A DNA stretch of 42,924 bases. Source: a bacterium (GTDB lineage Bacteria > Patescibacteriota > Saccharimonadia > Saccharimonadales > Saccharimonadaceae). The notes beneath the pieces are model-generated. The model had not been told where the DNA came from, did not search any database, and saw only the letters and a list, made by a program, of their open reading frames with translations. The translations under genes and the position numbers were made by a program. Numbering within the stretch: the first letter of the stretch is position 1; each line of letters begins with the position of its first letter. Shown here one piece after another: positions 1 through 8,243 of this stretch. The stretch covers positions 1 to 42,924 of the forward strand of contig JAUIII010000008.1 of NCBI GenBank assembly GCA_030431855.1, in the 5' to 3' direction.

Positions 1-15
1 ATATTCAGTTTTCTT

Positions 16-44
16 GGGGTCTGGGGGCTCTACGGGGTCTGGGG
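16..44. repeat. G-rich 11-bp direct repeat
   Basis: GGGGTCTGGGG occurs at 16-26 and again at 34-44. The unit is short and lies beside the hairpin at 78-100. It may be part of an intergenic repeat that begins before the window. No gene is seen at 1-77. Confidence 0.5.
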
Positions 45-77
45 CGGCTTCGTTTGCTTACAAAGGAAGCGGTTTTG

Positions 78-100
78 CTACTTTTGCCGCCCAAAAGTAG
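78..100 (-). terminator. 9-bp hairpin, possible terminator
   Basis: CTACTTTTG (78-86) and CAAAAGTAG (92-100) form a perfect 9-bp stem with a 5-base loop. It overlaps the stop of the small minus-strand reading frame that ends at 78. On the minus strand it is followed by CAAAACC rather than a clean T run. It could be a weak terminator or an interspersed repeat. Confidence 0.45.
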
Positions 101-215
101 AAGTAGTATCAAGTTTTGAATCAACAAACATCAACAACTCCTTCACAACCGTCATTGCAATAATCGCCAAAAATAACCCTACAAAGCCAGATAACTGCAC
201 GTTTTCGCCAAACAT
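78..215 (-). CDS. possible small single-pass membrane protein (45 aa)
   Basis: Reading from ATG at 215 gives 45 residues with one hydrophobic stretch at about residues 8-29, followed by a polar tail ending FGRQK. It lies 13 bases downstream of the 144-aa gene on the same strand, with a weak AGGA in the gap, so the two could be co-transcribed. The family is not recognised. It is kept as tentative because it is short and has no strong ribosome-binding site. Confidence 0.3.
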   Translation of the reverse strand: MFGENVQLSGFVGLFLAIIAMTVVKELLMFVDSKLDTTSTFGRQK

Positions 216-228
216 CACATCGATGGTC

Positions 229-663
229 CTACTTGAAAAACGGATTAATACGCGTGTCGTGTATTTTGGTAATAGTAGCCATAGAACGAAGGGCAACGAA
301 CGTATCTGGCGCGCCGGCTTCATTGAGCGCCTGCATAAGCTCGGCGCGTGGTGCGTGTAGTATACCGCCGCCGTATGTGCGCCATTGCCATGGGTTAAGG
401 TCTGTCACTAGGTCGTCGTCTGTAGGCTCGCAGTAGCGGGGCTCGTTTGCGAGCAGATAATGCCAGTTGCCATCTTCATCTTGGTGGAGCTCACGGCGCA
501 GTAATACGCTGCGGTGTTTCATGGCTTCCATCACATCGTAAGTAAGAATATCGCAGCGATTGCCCATAGACTGATCGTAGCCAGCCGGAAGGCCCATATT
601 CTTATTTAGATCTTCACTCGCATAGCGAGCAAATTCTTGCATTAATCCTTGAGTCACCGTCAT
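229..663 (-). CDS. hypothetical protein (144 aa)
   Basis: I do not recognise this family. The product is soluble, acidic and tryptophan/tyrosine-containing, with no signal peptide or membrane segment. Its central part (about residues 60-105) is rich in Asp, Pro and Trp. The start is supported by a good promoter: TCGACA (694-699), a 17-base spacer, TACAGT (671-676), then only 7 bases to the ATG. The transcript would therefore begin at or next to the start codon. There is no Shine-Dalgarno sequence, which agrees with leaderless initiation. Confidence 0.6.
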   Translation of the reverse strand: MTVTQGLMQEFARYASEDLNKNMGLPAGYDQSMGNRCDILTYDVMEAMKHRSVLLRRELHQDEDGNWHYLLANEPRYCEPTDDDLVTDLNPWQWRTYGGGILHAPRAELMQALNEAGAPDTFVALRSMATITKIHDTRINPFFK

Positions 664-886
664 TAGGGAAACTGTATCACTTTTTAAGTAATTTGTCGAT
701 ACTAGCTCACGCTAGTAATACCGCGTGCGGTGACCAAAGCATCCTCGCAGAGCTGCTGAGCTGGTAAGGCATTTTTTCGGTGTTGGTTTACTGCTTCTAC
801 AGGCTACTTTAAGGCGAAAAATGCAATGAGGCCTTCTGTACTGCTTTATATAGACTTATATAATAAATTATGATATAATAATACTA

Positions 887-1765
887 ATGTATACGTCAGA
901 ATTTTTGAACCGGCAACCGATAGCCGACAATGTGCGAGCCCGCCTAGAGCCGATTGAGCTACGCGGCGACAAGCCTGATGATCGCTCGATAATTGGTGCC
1001 GAGCCACTGCTCGTGGACCGTGTTGGGTCGGTAGTGCTGCGCCAACTGTACGATTTAGACGGCGAATTTATCACCAACCATGATGATTTTGCAGCGCGTA
1101 TGGCAGTGCTGAATGATTTTGCGACCGCTATGAACGTAGTGCCCTACCTGCCTTACGAAGGGCCAGATGGCGCGATGCTAGTATCGAGCTTTGTGGATGG
1201 AAAATCGGTGACCGAACTACTGCATGCTATGCACGGCAATACAAAAATACCACCAATTAGTTTTATAAAACAGGTAAACGAAATGTACGAAATGCTGGCT
1301 GAATATTACCAGCAGCGAATTGCCGAACGAAAACCCGTGCTGCTAGATACCTATAAATCTGAACAATGGGTATATGGTCGCACAGCACCCAAATCGAAGC
1401 CGCTGATTCATTACATCGATATAGACATACACCCAGTGTTAGGCGACGAAGATGGCTATAACGAACTGGAGGCCTTGCAGATTACGCGCTTTGTAGCGGT
1501 TCAGGCTGCGAGCGTAGCGGGCTTTTTGGCTAATACCAGCAAATCAGACGGCGTGCGCAACCGAACCGTGTTTCGCCCAGCGATACAATCGGTGGTAGCT
1601 TTGCTGGAAAGCATGGAAGCAGACGCTGTGTTTGAGACGTATCGGTCGATACTAGCTGGACTACGCAAACTCGTGATTGAAATTGACGAATCACCCGTGA
1701 CCGACAATGAAGGCATGTTCGCGATTGGCAATATTCGCGCAATGCTTGATAGTCGTTTAGTATAG
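887..1765 (+). CDS. hypothetical protein (292 aa)
   Basis: A single long frame with ordinary codon use but no family I can name. It is soluble with no signal peptide. Residues around 170-185 read HYIDIDIHPVL, and an earlier segment reads SSFVDGKSVTELLH. This layout is faintly like the lobes of a kinase-type phosphotransferase, but no catalytic triad is clear, so I do not assign that function. The ATG lies 7 bases after a perfect TATAAT (874-879) with TAGACT 17 bases upstream, indicating a leaderless message. It converges on metK, with 6 bases between the two stops. Confidence 0.65.
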   Translation: MYTSEFLNRQPIADNVRARLEPIELRGDKPDDRSIIGAEPLLVDRVGSVVLRQLYDLDGEFITNHDDFAARMAVLNDFATAMNVVPYLPYEGPDGAMLVSSFVDGKSVTELLHAMHGNTKIPPISFIKQVNEMYEMLAEYYQQRIAERKPVLLDTYKSEQWVYGRTAPKSKPLIHYIDIDIHPVLGDEDGYNELEALQITRFVAVQAASVAGFLANTSKSDGVRNRTVFRPAIQSVVALLESMEADAVFETYRSILAGLRKLVIEIDESPVTDNEGMFAIGNIRAMLDSRLV

Positions 1766-1771
1766 GCTTGC

Positions 1772-2770
1772 TTAACTGCTCGACGATTCCCATGCAAAAC
1801 CGGGATGACCGAAATGACCATAACGAGCGGTTTGTTCATACATTGGCCGCTGTAAATGGAGCGCCGCTATGATACCACGAGGTGATAAGTCATAGCCTTC
1901 TACCTGCTTTTCTACCCCATCTACCACAGCGCTAGCTTCGATAGGCTGATCGTAGCCGATTGCGTATGCTAGGTAAATGTAGACTTCGCGGGCTTGGAAA
2001 CGCGCGAGGTAGTCGAGGGCTATTTTGCGCGCCATGTAGGCAGCCGAGCGGTCGACTTTGGAAGGGTCTTTACCAGAAAAGCAACCACCGCCTATGGGGA
2101 TGCGTGGGCCGTAATTGTCTACCACCAATTTGCGACCGGTGAGGCCTGCATCGGCATCGAACCCGCCTTGCTGCCAGTCGCCGGCTGGATTGATGTGAAG
2201 CGTTGGGTTGGTGTTTCGATGTTTTACAAAGCACGGCGATACATAATTTTGGATTCGCGCCCATTCTTTCACTGCTTGCTTGAGCTCATCGTGCGGTGCA
2301 TGCTGGAAACTTGCCACGATTGAATGAATTTCATTGCCAAGCAACGTGACTTGAGTTTTGCCATCGTGTGGCCAGCGCTTGAAAAGGGTTTGATTTAAAT
2401 CGCGCGCCAGCACCACTTCCAGCGGCAGCTTTTGCGGCGTGTCATTGCACGCGTACCCCACCATAATGCCTTGATCGCCTGCGCCACCCGCATCGACACC
2501 GCTGGCTATTTCGCTGCTTTGTTTCGCGAGGTGAATGTTGAGTTCTATATCGCCAGCTATGCGCCGCACTATTGGTTCAATTTTTGGATGCGAGCTGTTA
2601 GACACTTCACCTGTGATAAATATCTTGCCGTGTCCGCCAACGGTCTCGACAGCTACGCGTGCGTCTGGATCGTTCGCCAAGTACGCGTCTAATATTGCGT
2701 CCGATATTTGGTCGCATAGTTTGTCTGGGTGTTTTGGAGATACCGACTCCGCGGTTCGAAAGTGTGTCAT
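1772..2770 (-). CDS. metK: S-adenosylmethionine synthetase
   Basis: Makes SAM from methionine and ATP in the cytoplasm. Visible signatures are HPDKLCDQISDAILD near the N-terminus, the family motif GAGDQGIMVGYA, and the C-terminal GGGCFSGKDPSKVDRSAAY loop. At 332 residues it is shorter than the usual 380-400, so some loops are trimmed, but the signature motifs remain. I chose the ATG at 2770 over an upstream in-frame start at 2803. AAGGGAAAG precedes it, and the sequence upstream of 2770 is a conserved-looking RNA leader. It follows pheT on the same strand but has its own -10 (TATACT, 2886-2891) and the SAM-riboswitch-like leader. Confidence 0.95.
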   Translation of the reverse strand: MTHFRTAESVSPKHPDKLCDQISDAILDAYLANDPDARVAVETVGGHGKIFITGEVSNSSHPKIEPIVRRIAGDIELNIHLAKQSSEIASGVDAGGAGDQGIMVGYACNDTPQKLPLEVVLARDLNQTLFKRWPHDGKTQVTLLGNEIHSIVASFQHAPHDELKQAVKEWARIQNYVSPCFVKHRNTNPTLHINPAGDWQQGGFDADAGLTGRKLVVDNYGPRIPIGGGCFSGKDPSKVDRSAAYMARKIALDYLARFQAREVYIYLAYAIGYDQPIEASAVVDGVEKQVEGYDLSPRGIIAALHLQRPMYEQTARYGHFGHPGFAWESSSS

Positions 2771-2872
2771 ACATCTTTCCCTTTCTTGGGCTGAATGGAG
2801 CACCTTGCACGTATACGCGCTGGTTGCTAGCGGGTCGTCGAGTCAGTTCTCTGGCCGCTTCGTGATATGTTG
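2768..2872 (-). promoter_or_regulatory. SAM riboswitch (S-box/SAM-I clan-like) upstream of metK
   Basis: Read on the minus strand, the leader contains the ordered S-box landmarks. These are ATATCACGAAGCGG, then CTGACTCGACGACCCGCT, GCAACC, a small hairpin GCGCG/CGTGC, and AAGGTGCTCCATTCAGC. The known consensus runs TATCAAGAG, CTGGCCCGATGAAACCC, GGCAACC, AAGGTGCTAATTCCAGC. A candidate P1 stem pairs CATAT near 2867 with GTATG, which contains the metK start codon. A short CCC/GGG pairing includes the ribosome-binding purines. This would suit translational repression when SAM is bound. The match was found by eye, without a covariance model. Confidence 0.7.
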
Positions 2873-2896
2873 TTAAAGCTTTCCTAGTATAGCAGA

Positions 2897-5425
2897 CTAC
2901 ATGTGCTGCGCACCAAGTTCGCTGCCAGCGGCAGCGGCGATGGCTTCGGTGACTGCAGTCGCTTCGACTTCTTTGAGTGTGCGATCGTGGTGCGTAAGTT
3001 TTATTCGCAGGGTGATGGTTTTATGTTCACTGTCATCCTCTGCCTGATAAATACTTTGCGGCGTGAGCTCAACTTCAATGTCTTTGGCAGCTGCATGTGC
3101 TGCATTTTTAGCGGTTTCAAATACGCTGACGTAGGAAACACTCCTTGCAACCTGCAGTGAAATATCTTGCCATGTGCTCGGGTATCGTGAAAGCGGGCGG
3201 TAGGCTTTTTCATTTTGTTTCAAAATATCTAGGTGAACCTCAAAGCCTGCTGAATAGGCCGGCAATTTGAATGCATCGTGAACTTTGGCAGTGAATTCGC
3301 CTACTACTCCCCAAATTTGGCCGTCCTTTACAATGACCGCCGAGCGTTTTGGCGCGTAGACTGAGCAAAGTTGAGCTCCCCATTCGTCGGTAGAAAGGTC
3401 GAATTCTGACAGTGGTTTTAATTCTACGTTCTGAAGGTCTATTAATTGTTGTAGGTAGTTTCGTGCCTGGTAGTATGCGCCGCCGGCTGGTTGTTGTTTG
3501 TCGCCATATGTCAGCACAAGTGCCAGGTGGTTATCTTCGTTGGGTACAGATGGGTCGCTTTCGTCCATCTCACCCTTGAAATGTGTTTTGCCCATTTCGA
3601 ACAATGCGAACTGGTCGTGCCCAGCGCGGAAATTCATATGCACTTTTTCGAGTAAGCTACTCATAATACTGAGCCGATAGTATTGAAGGTCAGGGCTGAG
3701 CGCATTGGAAAGCTTGAAGGCGTGTGCGGCATCTTGACCGGCTTTTTGAATGGTATGTTCATGCACGAAACTGTAGGTCAGCACTTCGTTGGCGCCCGCA
3801 GCGGCCAGTTTATTTCGAACCGATTGCTTCAGTACAAGCTGGGCATTTTTCGGCGCTGCCGTAGTGTGACGTAGTGGCAGTTCGCGGGGTAGCTTATCAA
3901 AACCATACAAACGGCCGACTTCTTCAACAATATCTTCTGGCGACTCAATGTCCGTTCGCCAAAACGGCGAATGAATGAGTACTTCACTTTCTGCACCATC
4001 ATCTGGGCGATAGGTTGCGAATTGTGCCGGGCGTAGAATATTTCCTATCTGAATGGCATTGAGCTCTACACCAAGTCGTTCGTTTACGAAACTTGCATCT
4101 ATTCGTAATGGTTCATGAATACTTTCTTGGTTTTTAGCCGATTTTTCTCCTGTGAGATCAGCCACATCACTGGCTTGTTGCGCGCCAGCAATATCACCCA
4201 TAAGCTGCATGAGTCGATTTAGCACTCGATGATTTTGCAGGTATGACTGGCCCTTATTAAACCGCGTTAATGCGTCGGTAAAGACTCCGTGGCGCATGGC
4301 TGTTTTTCGCACGGCGTACATATCGAACGTGGCGACTTCTAGCACAATGCTTGTCGTATCAGCAGAAACTTCACTATTATTACCGCCCATTATTCCAGCC
4401 AGGCCAATTGCACCCTCGCCGTCTGCTATCACGATATCATCTGTATCCAGACTGTAGGATTTGCCATTTAGGAGTTCGAGCTGTTCGCCTTCATTCGCCA
4501 TGCGCGCATTTAGCGTGTGGCCACGCAGCTTGTCGTAATCGTAGGCGTGAGTTGGCTGAGCAGTGAGTAGCATAATGTAATTTGTGAGGTCGACCACGTT
4601 GTTGATAGGCTTTGAACCCCAGCGAACCAGTGTGGTTTTCAGCCACATAGGGCTTTGACTAACTGTCACGTTGTTCAGCGCAACTGCCATAAATCTAGGC
4701 ACAAGCTCTGGCGTTTCGTTGCTTACGTGTAGCTCTAAGCCTTCGGCGCCTTCAAAACTGCATTCGCGCCAGTACCAGTCGGCGTCATCAGTGAATTGTT
4801 CTGAATGTTCTGTGGCGCTTGGTTCAGGCTGCAAGATTGCACGAATTTCGCGCGCCACACCAAGCTGCCCGAAAAGGTCTGGGCGGTGCGTGAACATTTT
4901 GTTTTCAATATCGATGATCGTGTCATCTAGGTCGAATGTTTCGGCAAAGCTAGCGCCGACTTCGAGTGTTTTACCTTCGGCAACATCTGCGTCTACGAGC
5001 TCTACGATGCCATCGTGATCTTCGCCAATGCCTAGCTCTTTGGCGCTGGCCAACATGCCGTTGCTGACTACACCGCGAAGTTCTTTCGGTGATAGTACAA
5101 ATGGTTCTGGGTCGCCAGCGGTAGATGGCACTGTAGCACCAGGCTTTAGCCACACGGCCGTAATGCCAGGACGCACATTGGGCGCACCGCACACTACCTG
5201 TGTTAGCTGGCCGCTGCCATCGTCAACTTTACATACATTCAATTTATCGGCATCTGGGTGCTTTTCGCATTCTACAACTTGTACGATAACCGCCCCGTCG
5301 TAGCGCGCGCCGAGGTCTATAACTTCTTCGATACCGCCAAGCTGCTGATTAATTTTCTGCACTAATTCATCGACAGAAATATCGATGGGCGTGAATTGTT
5401 TGATTGTATTAAGGCTTACTTTCAT
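2897..5425 (-). CDS. pheT: phenylalanyl-tRNA synthetase beta subunit
   Basis: The 842-residue beta chain of the alpha2-beta2 enzyme that charges tRNA-Phe. The N-terminal tRNA-binding OB domain is at about residues 38-150 (VVECEKHPDADKLNVCKVD, VVCGAPNVRPG). It is followed by the B3/B4 editing region (VDLTNYIMLLTAQPTHAYD), the B5 domain, the catalytic-like core (PFWRTDIESPEDIVEEVGRL), and a C-terminal ferredoxin-fold anticodon-binding domain (YRPLSRYPSTWQDISLQV). The length is normal for the family. Its ATG overlaps the stop of the HIT gene by 4 bases, so the pheS-HIT-pheT genes form a translationally coupled unit. Confidence 0.96.
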   Translation of the reverse strand: MKVSLNTIKQFTPIDISVDELVQKINQQLGGIEEVIDLGARYDGAVIVQVVECEKHPDADKLNVCKVDDGSGQLTQVVCGAPNVRPGITAVWLKPGATVPSTAGDPEPFVLSPKELRGVVSNGMLASAKELGIGEDHDGIVELVDADVAEGKTLEVGASFAETFDLDDTIIDIENKMFTHRPDLFGQLGVAREIRAILQPEPSATEHSEQFTDDADWYWRECSFEGAEGLELHVSNETPELVPRFMAVALNNVTVSQSPMWLKTTLVRWGSKPINNVVDLTNYIMLLTAQPTHAYDYDKLRGHTLNARMANEGEQLELLNGKSYSLDTDDIVIADGEGAIGLAGIMGGNNSEVSADTTSIVLEVATFDMYAVRKTAMRHGVFTDALTRFNKGQSYLQNHRVLNRLMQLMGDIAGAQQASDVADLTGEKSAKNQESIHEPLRIDASFVNERLGVELNAIQIGNILRPAQFATYRPDDGAESEVLIHSPFWRTDIESPEDIVEEVGRLYGFDKLPRELPLRHTTAAPKNAQLVLKQSVRNKLAAAGANEVLTYSFVHEHTIQKAGQDAAHAFKLSNALSPDLQYYRLSIMSSLLEKVHMNFRAGHDQFALFEMGKTHFKGEMDESDPSVPNEDNHLALVLTYGDKQQPAGGAYYQARNYLQQLIDLQNVELKPLSEFDLSTDEWGAQLCSVYAPKRSAVIVKDGQIWGVVGEFTAKVHDAFKLPAYSAGFEVHLDILKQNEKAYRPLSRYPSTWQDISLQVARSVSYVSVFETAKNAAHAAAKDIEVELTPQSIYQAEDDSEHKTITLRIKLTHHDRTLKEVEATAVTEAIAAAAGSELGAQHM

Positions 5426-5871
5426 GCGGCCTCAACAATCTGTTTCTGCAACTCATCGAGTCGTTCGTCGCTCATTTTTGGACCTTCGGCTGTGGTGAGC
5501 CAGCCTTGGTATTCTTCGTTGAATTCCTGGTGTGGGCTCCAGACACCAGTTTCGTTTGCCAGGTCACCGTGTAAAGGAATAAGTTTGGCGTGCACGTGCG
5601 CGACGCCGGTACCTTCGAAAATCAGTGCCACACGCTGCGTGTCGAGCGCCTTTTCTAGCAATTTGGCGACTTTCTTCGTGGCTACGAGGAAGCGTATATA
5701 CAGTTCATCGTCTAGCGAGAACACATAGTCGCCCGGGTTTTGCTTTGGAATTACCACGGTAAAGCCTGGTGTGTTTGGAAACGGCGTGAGGAACGCAACG
5801 AATTCATCGTCTTCCCACACTTTCCATGATTTCATTTTGCCTGAAACGATGTCGTCGAATATTGTACTCAT
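5422..5871 (-). CDS. HIT family nucleotide hydrolase
   Basis: A histidine triad protein of 149 residues. The active-site motif is visible as GVAHVHAKLIPLHG near residues 88-101. The N-terminal half has the family pattern FDDIVSGKMKSWKVWEDDEFVAFL. HIT proteins hydrolyse adenylated nucleotides such as aminoacyl-adenylates or AMP-lysine. Sitting between pheS and pheT with a 1-base overlap upstream and a 4-base overlap downstream, it may clear adenylate by-products of the synthetase. That role is an inference from position only. Confidence 0.85.
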   Translation of the reverse strand: MSTIFDDIVSGKMKSWKVWEDDEFVAFLTPFPNTPGFTVVIPKQNPGDYVFSLDDELYIRFLVATKKVAKLLEKALDTQRVALIFEGTGVAHVHAKLIPLHGDLANETGVWSPHQEFNEEYQGWLTTAEGPKMSDERLDELQKQIVEAA

Positions 5872-6917
5872 TAAAACTGCCTCAAAAAATCTAATTTTGC
5901 TGATTCGAAATGGCGGACATCTTCGATTTGGTATTTCATCATCACCAGACGATCAATACCACAACCAAACGCGAAGCCGGTGTATTCATTCGGGTCTATA
6001 TCTGCAGCCTTTAGAACATTCGGGTGAATCATACCGCAGCCGAGCAGCTCTACCCAGCCTTCACCGCTGCATACTTTACAATTGTCACTCTTTCCTTCGC
6101 AGAAGGGGCAAGAAAGTGCGAATTCGAAACTTGGCTCGGTAAACGGAAAGTAAAAAGGATTCACACGAACATCGAGTTTTTTACCATAGTATTCTTCGAG
6201 GAATTTTTGCAATGTAGCAATCAACATGCCAGCATGAACATCTTTTGCCACGTATACACCTTCAAGCTGATAAAACGTGTGCTCGTGGCGTGCATCAAGA
6301 TCTTCATTACGGAATACACGGTCTGGCACGATTGCGGCGATAGCTTCGCCACTTTCTAGGTTCGCGTGGTACTTTTTCAAAATGCGGTTTTGCATGGTGC
6401 TGGTGTGAGCTGGCGCCACGAATGGTTCGCCGTCACCATCTTTTTCTTCAGTCATAAAGGTGTCGTAATCGTCACGTGCGGGGTGGCCTTTTGGAAAGTT
6501 CAATGTTTCAAACATGTGGTACTGATCGTCAAGTTCACGAGATTGTTCTACTACGTACCCCATCCGGCCGAAAATATCACTGAGTTTCGCAATTTCTTGC
6601 GTGAGTGGATGTGTGGTGCCGTGCTCGCTTGGCAGAAGGCTTGGTTTGCTAGCATTTACATCAAATGGGGCAGTAACATCAATGGTAGGAAGTTCATTCG
6701 CAGCGTGTGCATCGGCGGCAACTTTTTCTTTTAGTTCATTTGAAAGCTGATTGATAGCCTGGCCAAATGCCCCACGCTCTTCGGGCGGAAGAGATGGAAT
6801 TTTACTAAACAGCTGTTTTAGTTCTGGAGATTTTAAGATGTCGCTTTTGGTTTCAAGCGTTTCGTAGCGCGCAAATAATGTTTCGCGCACACCAGCAATA
6901 TCGTCGAATGAACTCAT
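5871..6917 (-). CDS. pheS: phenylalanyl-tRNA synthetase alpha subunit
   Basis: A 348-residue class II synthetase alpha chain. An N-terminal coiled-coil (about 1-80) precedes the catalytic core with AHTSTMQNRIL, RVFRNEDLDARHEHTFYQLEG (motif 2 region) and GFAFGCGIDRLVMMKYQI (motif 3). Between them lies a cysteine-rich insert, CPFCEGKSDNCKVC, in the position where many bacterial enzymes have a short beta turn. Its CxxC...CxxC spacing suggests a zinc site. The start follows a TATACT box by 9 bases, so the leader is very short. Confidence 0.96.
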   Translation of the reverse strand: MSSFDDIAGVRETLFARYETLETKSDILKSPELKQLFSKIPSLPPEERGAFGQAINQLSNELKEKVAADAHAANELPTIDVTAPFDVNASKPSLLPSEHGTTHPLTQEIAKLSDIFGRMGYVVEQSRELDDQYHMFETLNFPKGHPARDDYDTFMTEEKDGDGEPFVAPAHTSTMQNRILKKYHANLESGEAIAAIVPDRVFRNEDLDARHEHTFYQLEGVYVAKDVHAGMLIATLQKFLEEYYGKKLDVRVNPFYFPFTEPSFEFALSCPFCEGKSDNCKVCSGEGWVELLGCGMIHPNVLKAADIDPNEYTGFAFGCGIDRLVMMKYQIEDVRHFESAKLDFLRQF

Positions 6918-6935
6918 CTGTTGAATAGTATAGCG

Positions 6936-7175
6936 TTACAGGGTTACGAGAACAAGCCAAATAAGTATACCGCCTACTACCAGCGTGAGAAGAATCCAGA
7001 GCCATGCGCGCGAAGTGGTCTGCTGTGTATTGCGCAGGTACGCTGAGTCAGTCACACCATCAGGCAAATCACTTTCGCCAGCGGCAGCCTTTTTCTTTGC
7101 TTTTTCGGCGAGTTCAGCAGCAAGACGCTTTTGTAACTCGGTGCGTTCGTTTTGTTGGCGTACAAATAATGACAT
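6936..7175 (-). CDS. small C-terminally membrane-anchored protein (79 aa)
   Basis: Unknown function. Residues 1-35 are charged, helical and rich in Ala, Lys and Glu. After a linker, residues 58-78 form one clear transmembrane helix (WLWILLTLVVGGILIWLVLV). The topology is tail-anchored with a cytoplasmic helix. It lies 18 bases upstream of pheS on the same strand. Its ATG follows TATAAT by 9 bases, so it has its own promoter and pheS may be read from either. Confidence 0.65.
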   Translation of the reverse strand: MSLFVRQQNERTELQKRLAAELAEKAKKKAAAGESDLPDGVTDSAYLRNTQQTTSRAWLWILLTLVVGGILIWLVLVTL

Positions 7176-7264
7176 AGTGTTTGTATTATAGCACTCTCAT
7201 ATTGCGCTCAGACTGACTATGGTATACTAAAACCATATTTTCATAGTAAGGAGGGAAATATTCT

Positions 7265-8089
7265 ATGGCAACCAAAAAAACTGCCTCGACTGCCAAGAAA
7301 AAGTCGACCACAAAGAAGTCGGCTCCAGTCGCCAAGAAAACAACAACGACCGTAAAAACAGTTAGTGCATCAAGTCGTGCAGCAAAGAAGTTTAGCTTCA
7401 GCCGCTCACCTCTTCTTGCAGCATCAGTCGCCGAATTTATCGGCACGTTTATTTTCGCAGCTGTCGTGATTGCTGTGTCTGGCCAACCACTATTCATTTT
7501 GTTTGGCTTGGCTGCAATCGTGCTAGCAATTGGCGCAATGAGCGGTGCACACGTGAACCCACTTATCACTGTGGGCGCATGGGCTACCAAGCGTATTAAC
7601 GGCGCTCGTGCTGTTAGCTACCTTGTAGCACAAGTACTTGGTGCGATGATGGCACTAGTAGTAATGAGTGCATTTGTAAACGCTGCTCCTGAAGTAAGTG
7701 ACCAAGCTGCCCAGTTCGGCCAAACTGCGCCAGAACTATTCAAGGCAGCGGCTATTCCTGAAGGTAAGGAATGGGTGGTACTTTCAGCAGAACTACTAGG
7801 TGCTGTAGTATTCGGCTTTGCAGTAGCGAGCGCGATGCGAATGAAAGAACGATTTAGCGCAGCATTTACTGTTGGTGGTGGACTGTATGTTGGTCTACTG
7901 CTAGCTGGTAGTGCAGCAAGCTATGTTGGTGCAAGCGCGGTTCTAAACCCTGCTGTTGCAGGTGCTCTGCAAGCAGTGCAATGGGACCTATGGCCAATCA
8001 TGGTATACGTTCTAGCATCACTCGTAGGTGGTGTACTTGGCTTCGCCCTGAACGACCTAGTCACTAAAGAATCTGAAGCAAAATACTAG
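7265..8089 (+). CDS. aquaporin / MIP family channel with lysine-rich N-terminal tail
   Basis: A 274-residue membrane channel for water or small neutral solutes. Six hydrophobic segments follow residue 50. The two half-helix signatures are SGAHVNPLITVG (NPL in place of the usual NPA) and SAVLNPAVAGA (canonical NPA). Unusually, residues 1-48 form a low-complexity Lys/Thr/Ala/Ser tail with AKK and TKK repeats, like a histone H1 tail, which should face the cytoplasm. A strong Shine-Dalgarno AAGGAGGG precedes the ATG, and TATACT lies upstream. An intrinsic terminator follows. Confidence 0.88.
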   Translation: MATKKTASTAKKKSTTKKSAPVAKKTTTTVKTVSASSRAAKKFSFSRSPLLAASVAEFIGTFIFAAVVIAVSGQPLFILFGLAAIVLAIGAMSGAHVNPLITVGAWATKRINGARAVSYLVAQVLGAMMALVVMSAFVNAAPEVSDQAAQFGQTAPELFKAAAIPEGKEWVVLSAELLGAVVFGFAVASAMRMKERFSAAFTVGGGLYVGLLLAGSAASYVGASAVLNPAVAGALQAVQWDLWPIMVYVLASLVGGVLGFALNDLVTKESEAKY

Positions 8090-8105
8090 TTCCGGTATTT
8101 CACAA

Positions 8106-8140
8106 AACATCCGCTACAATTCGTAGCGGATGTTTTATAT
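8106..8140 (+). terminator. intrinsic terminator after aquaporin
   Basis: AACATCCGCTAC (8106-8117) pairs perfectly with GTAGCGGATGTT (8123-8134) across a 5-base loop and is followed by TTATATT. Confidence 0.9.
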
Positions 8141-8168
8141 TGACACAAATTAATTCTCAGAATACTAT
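8140..8168 (+). promoter_or_regulatory. sigma-70-type promoter for secreted protein
   Basis: Consensus TTGACA (8140-8145), a 17-base spacer and TACTAT (8163-8168). The leader of about 70 bases to the ATG at 8244 contains the hairpin noted separately. Confidence 0.7.
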
Positions 8169-8177
8169 CAGGGTATA

Positions 8178-8233
8178 TGCACCGTGGAAGGTCCATATGA
8201 CACATCAATCCATAATGCCACCACAACGGTGCA
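8178..8233 (+). promoter_or_regulatory. hairpin in the 5' leader of the secreted protein
   Basis: TGCACCGT (8178-8185) pairs perfectly with ACGGTGCA (8226-8233). The second arm ends just before the Shine-Dalgarno AAGGGGG. The fold could control ribosome access or mRNA stability. Confidence 0.5.
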
Positions 8234-8243
8234 AGGGGGAACA

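Noticed and set aside
887-1765. Assignment as a kinase-like phosphotransferase
   Set aside because: HYIDIDIHPVL is suggestive, but no full set of catalytic motifs is visible.
4671-5728. Long plus-strand frames opposite pheT and the HIT gene
   Set aside because: They are shadows of clearly conserved minus-strand genes, with Ser/Pro-rich composition and no starts with ribosome-binding sites.
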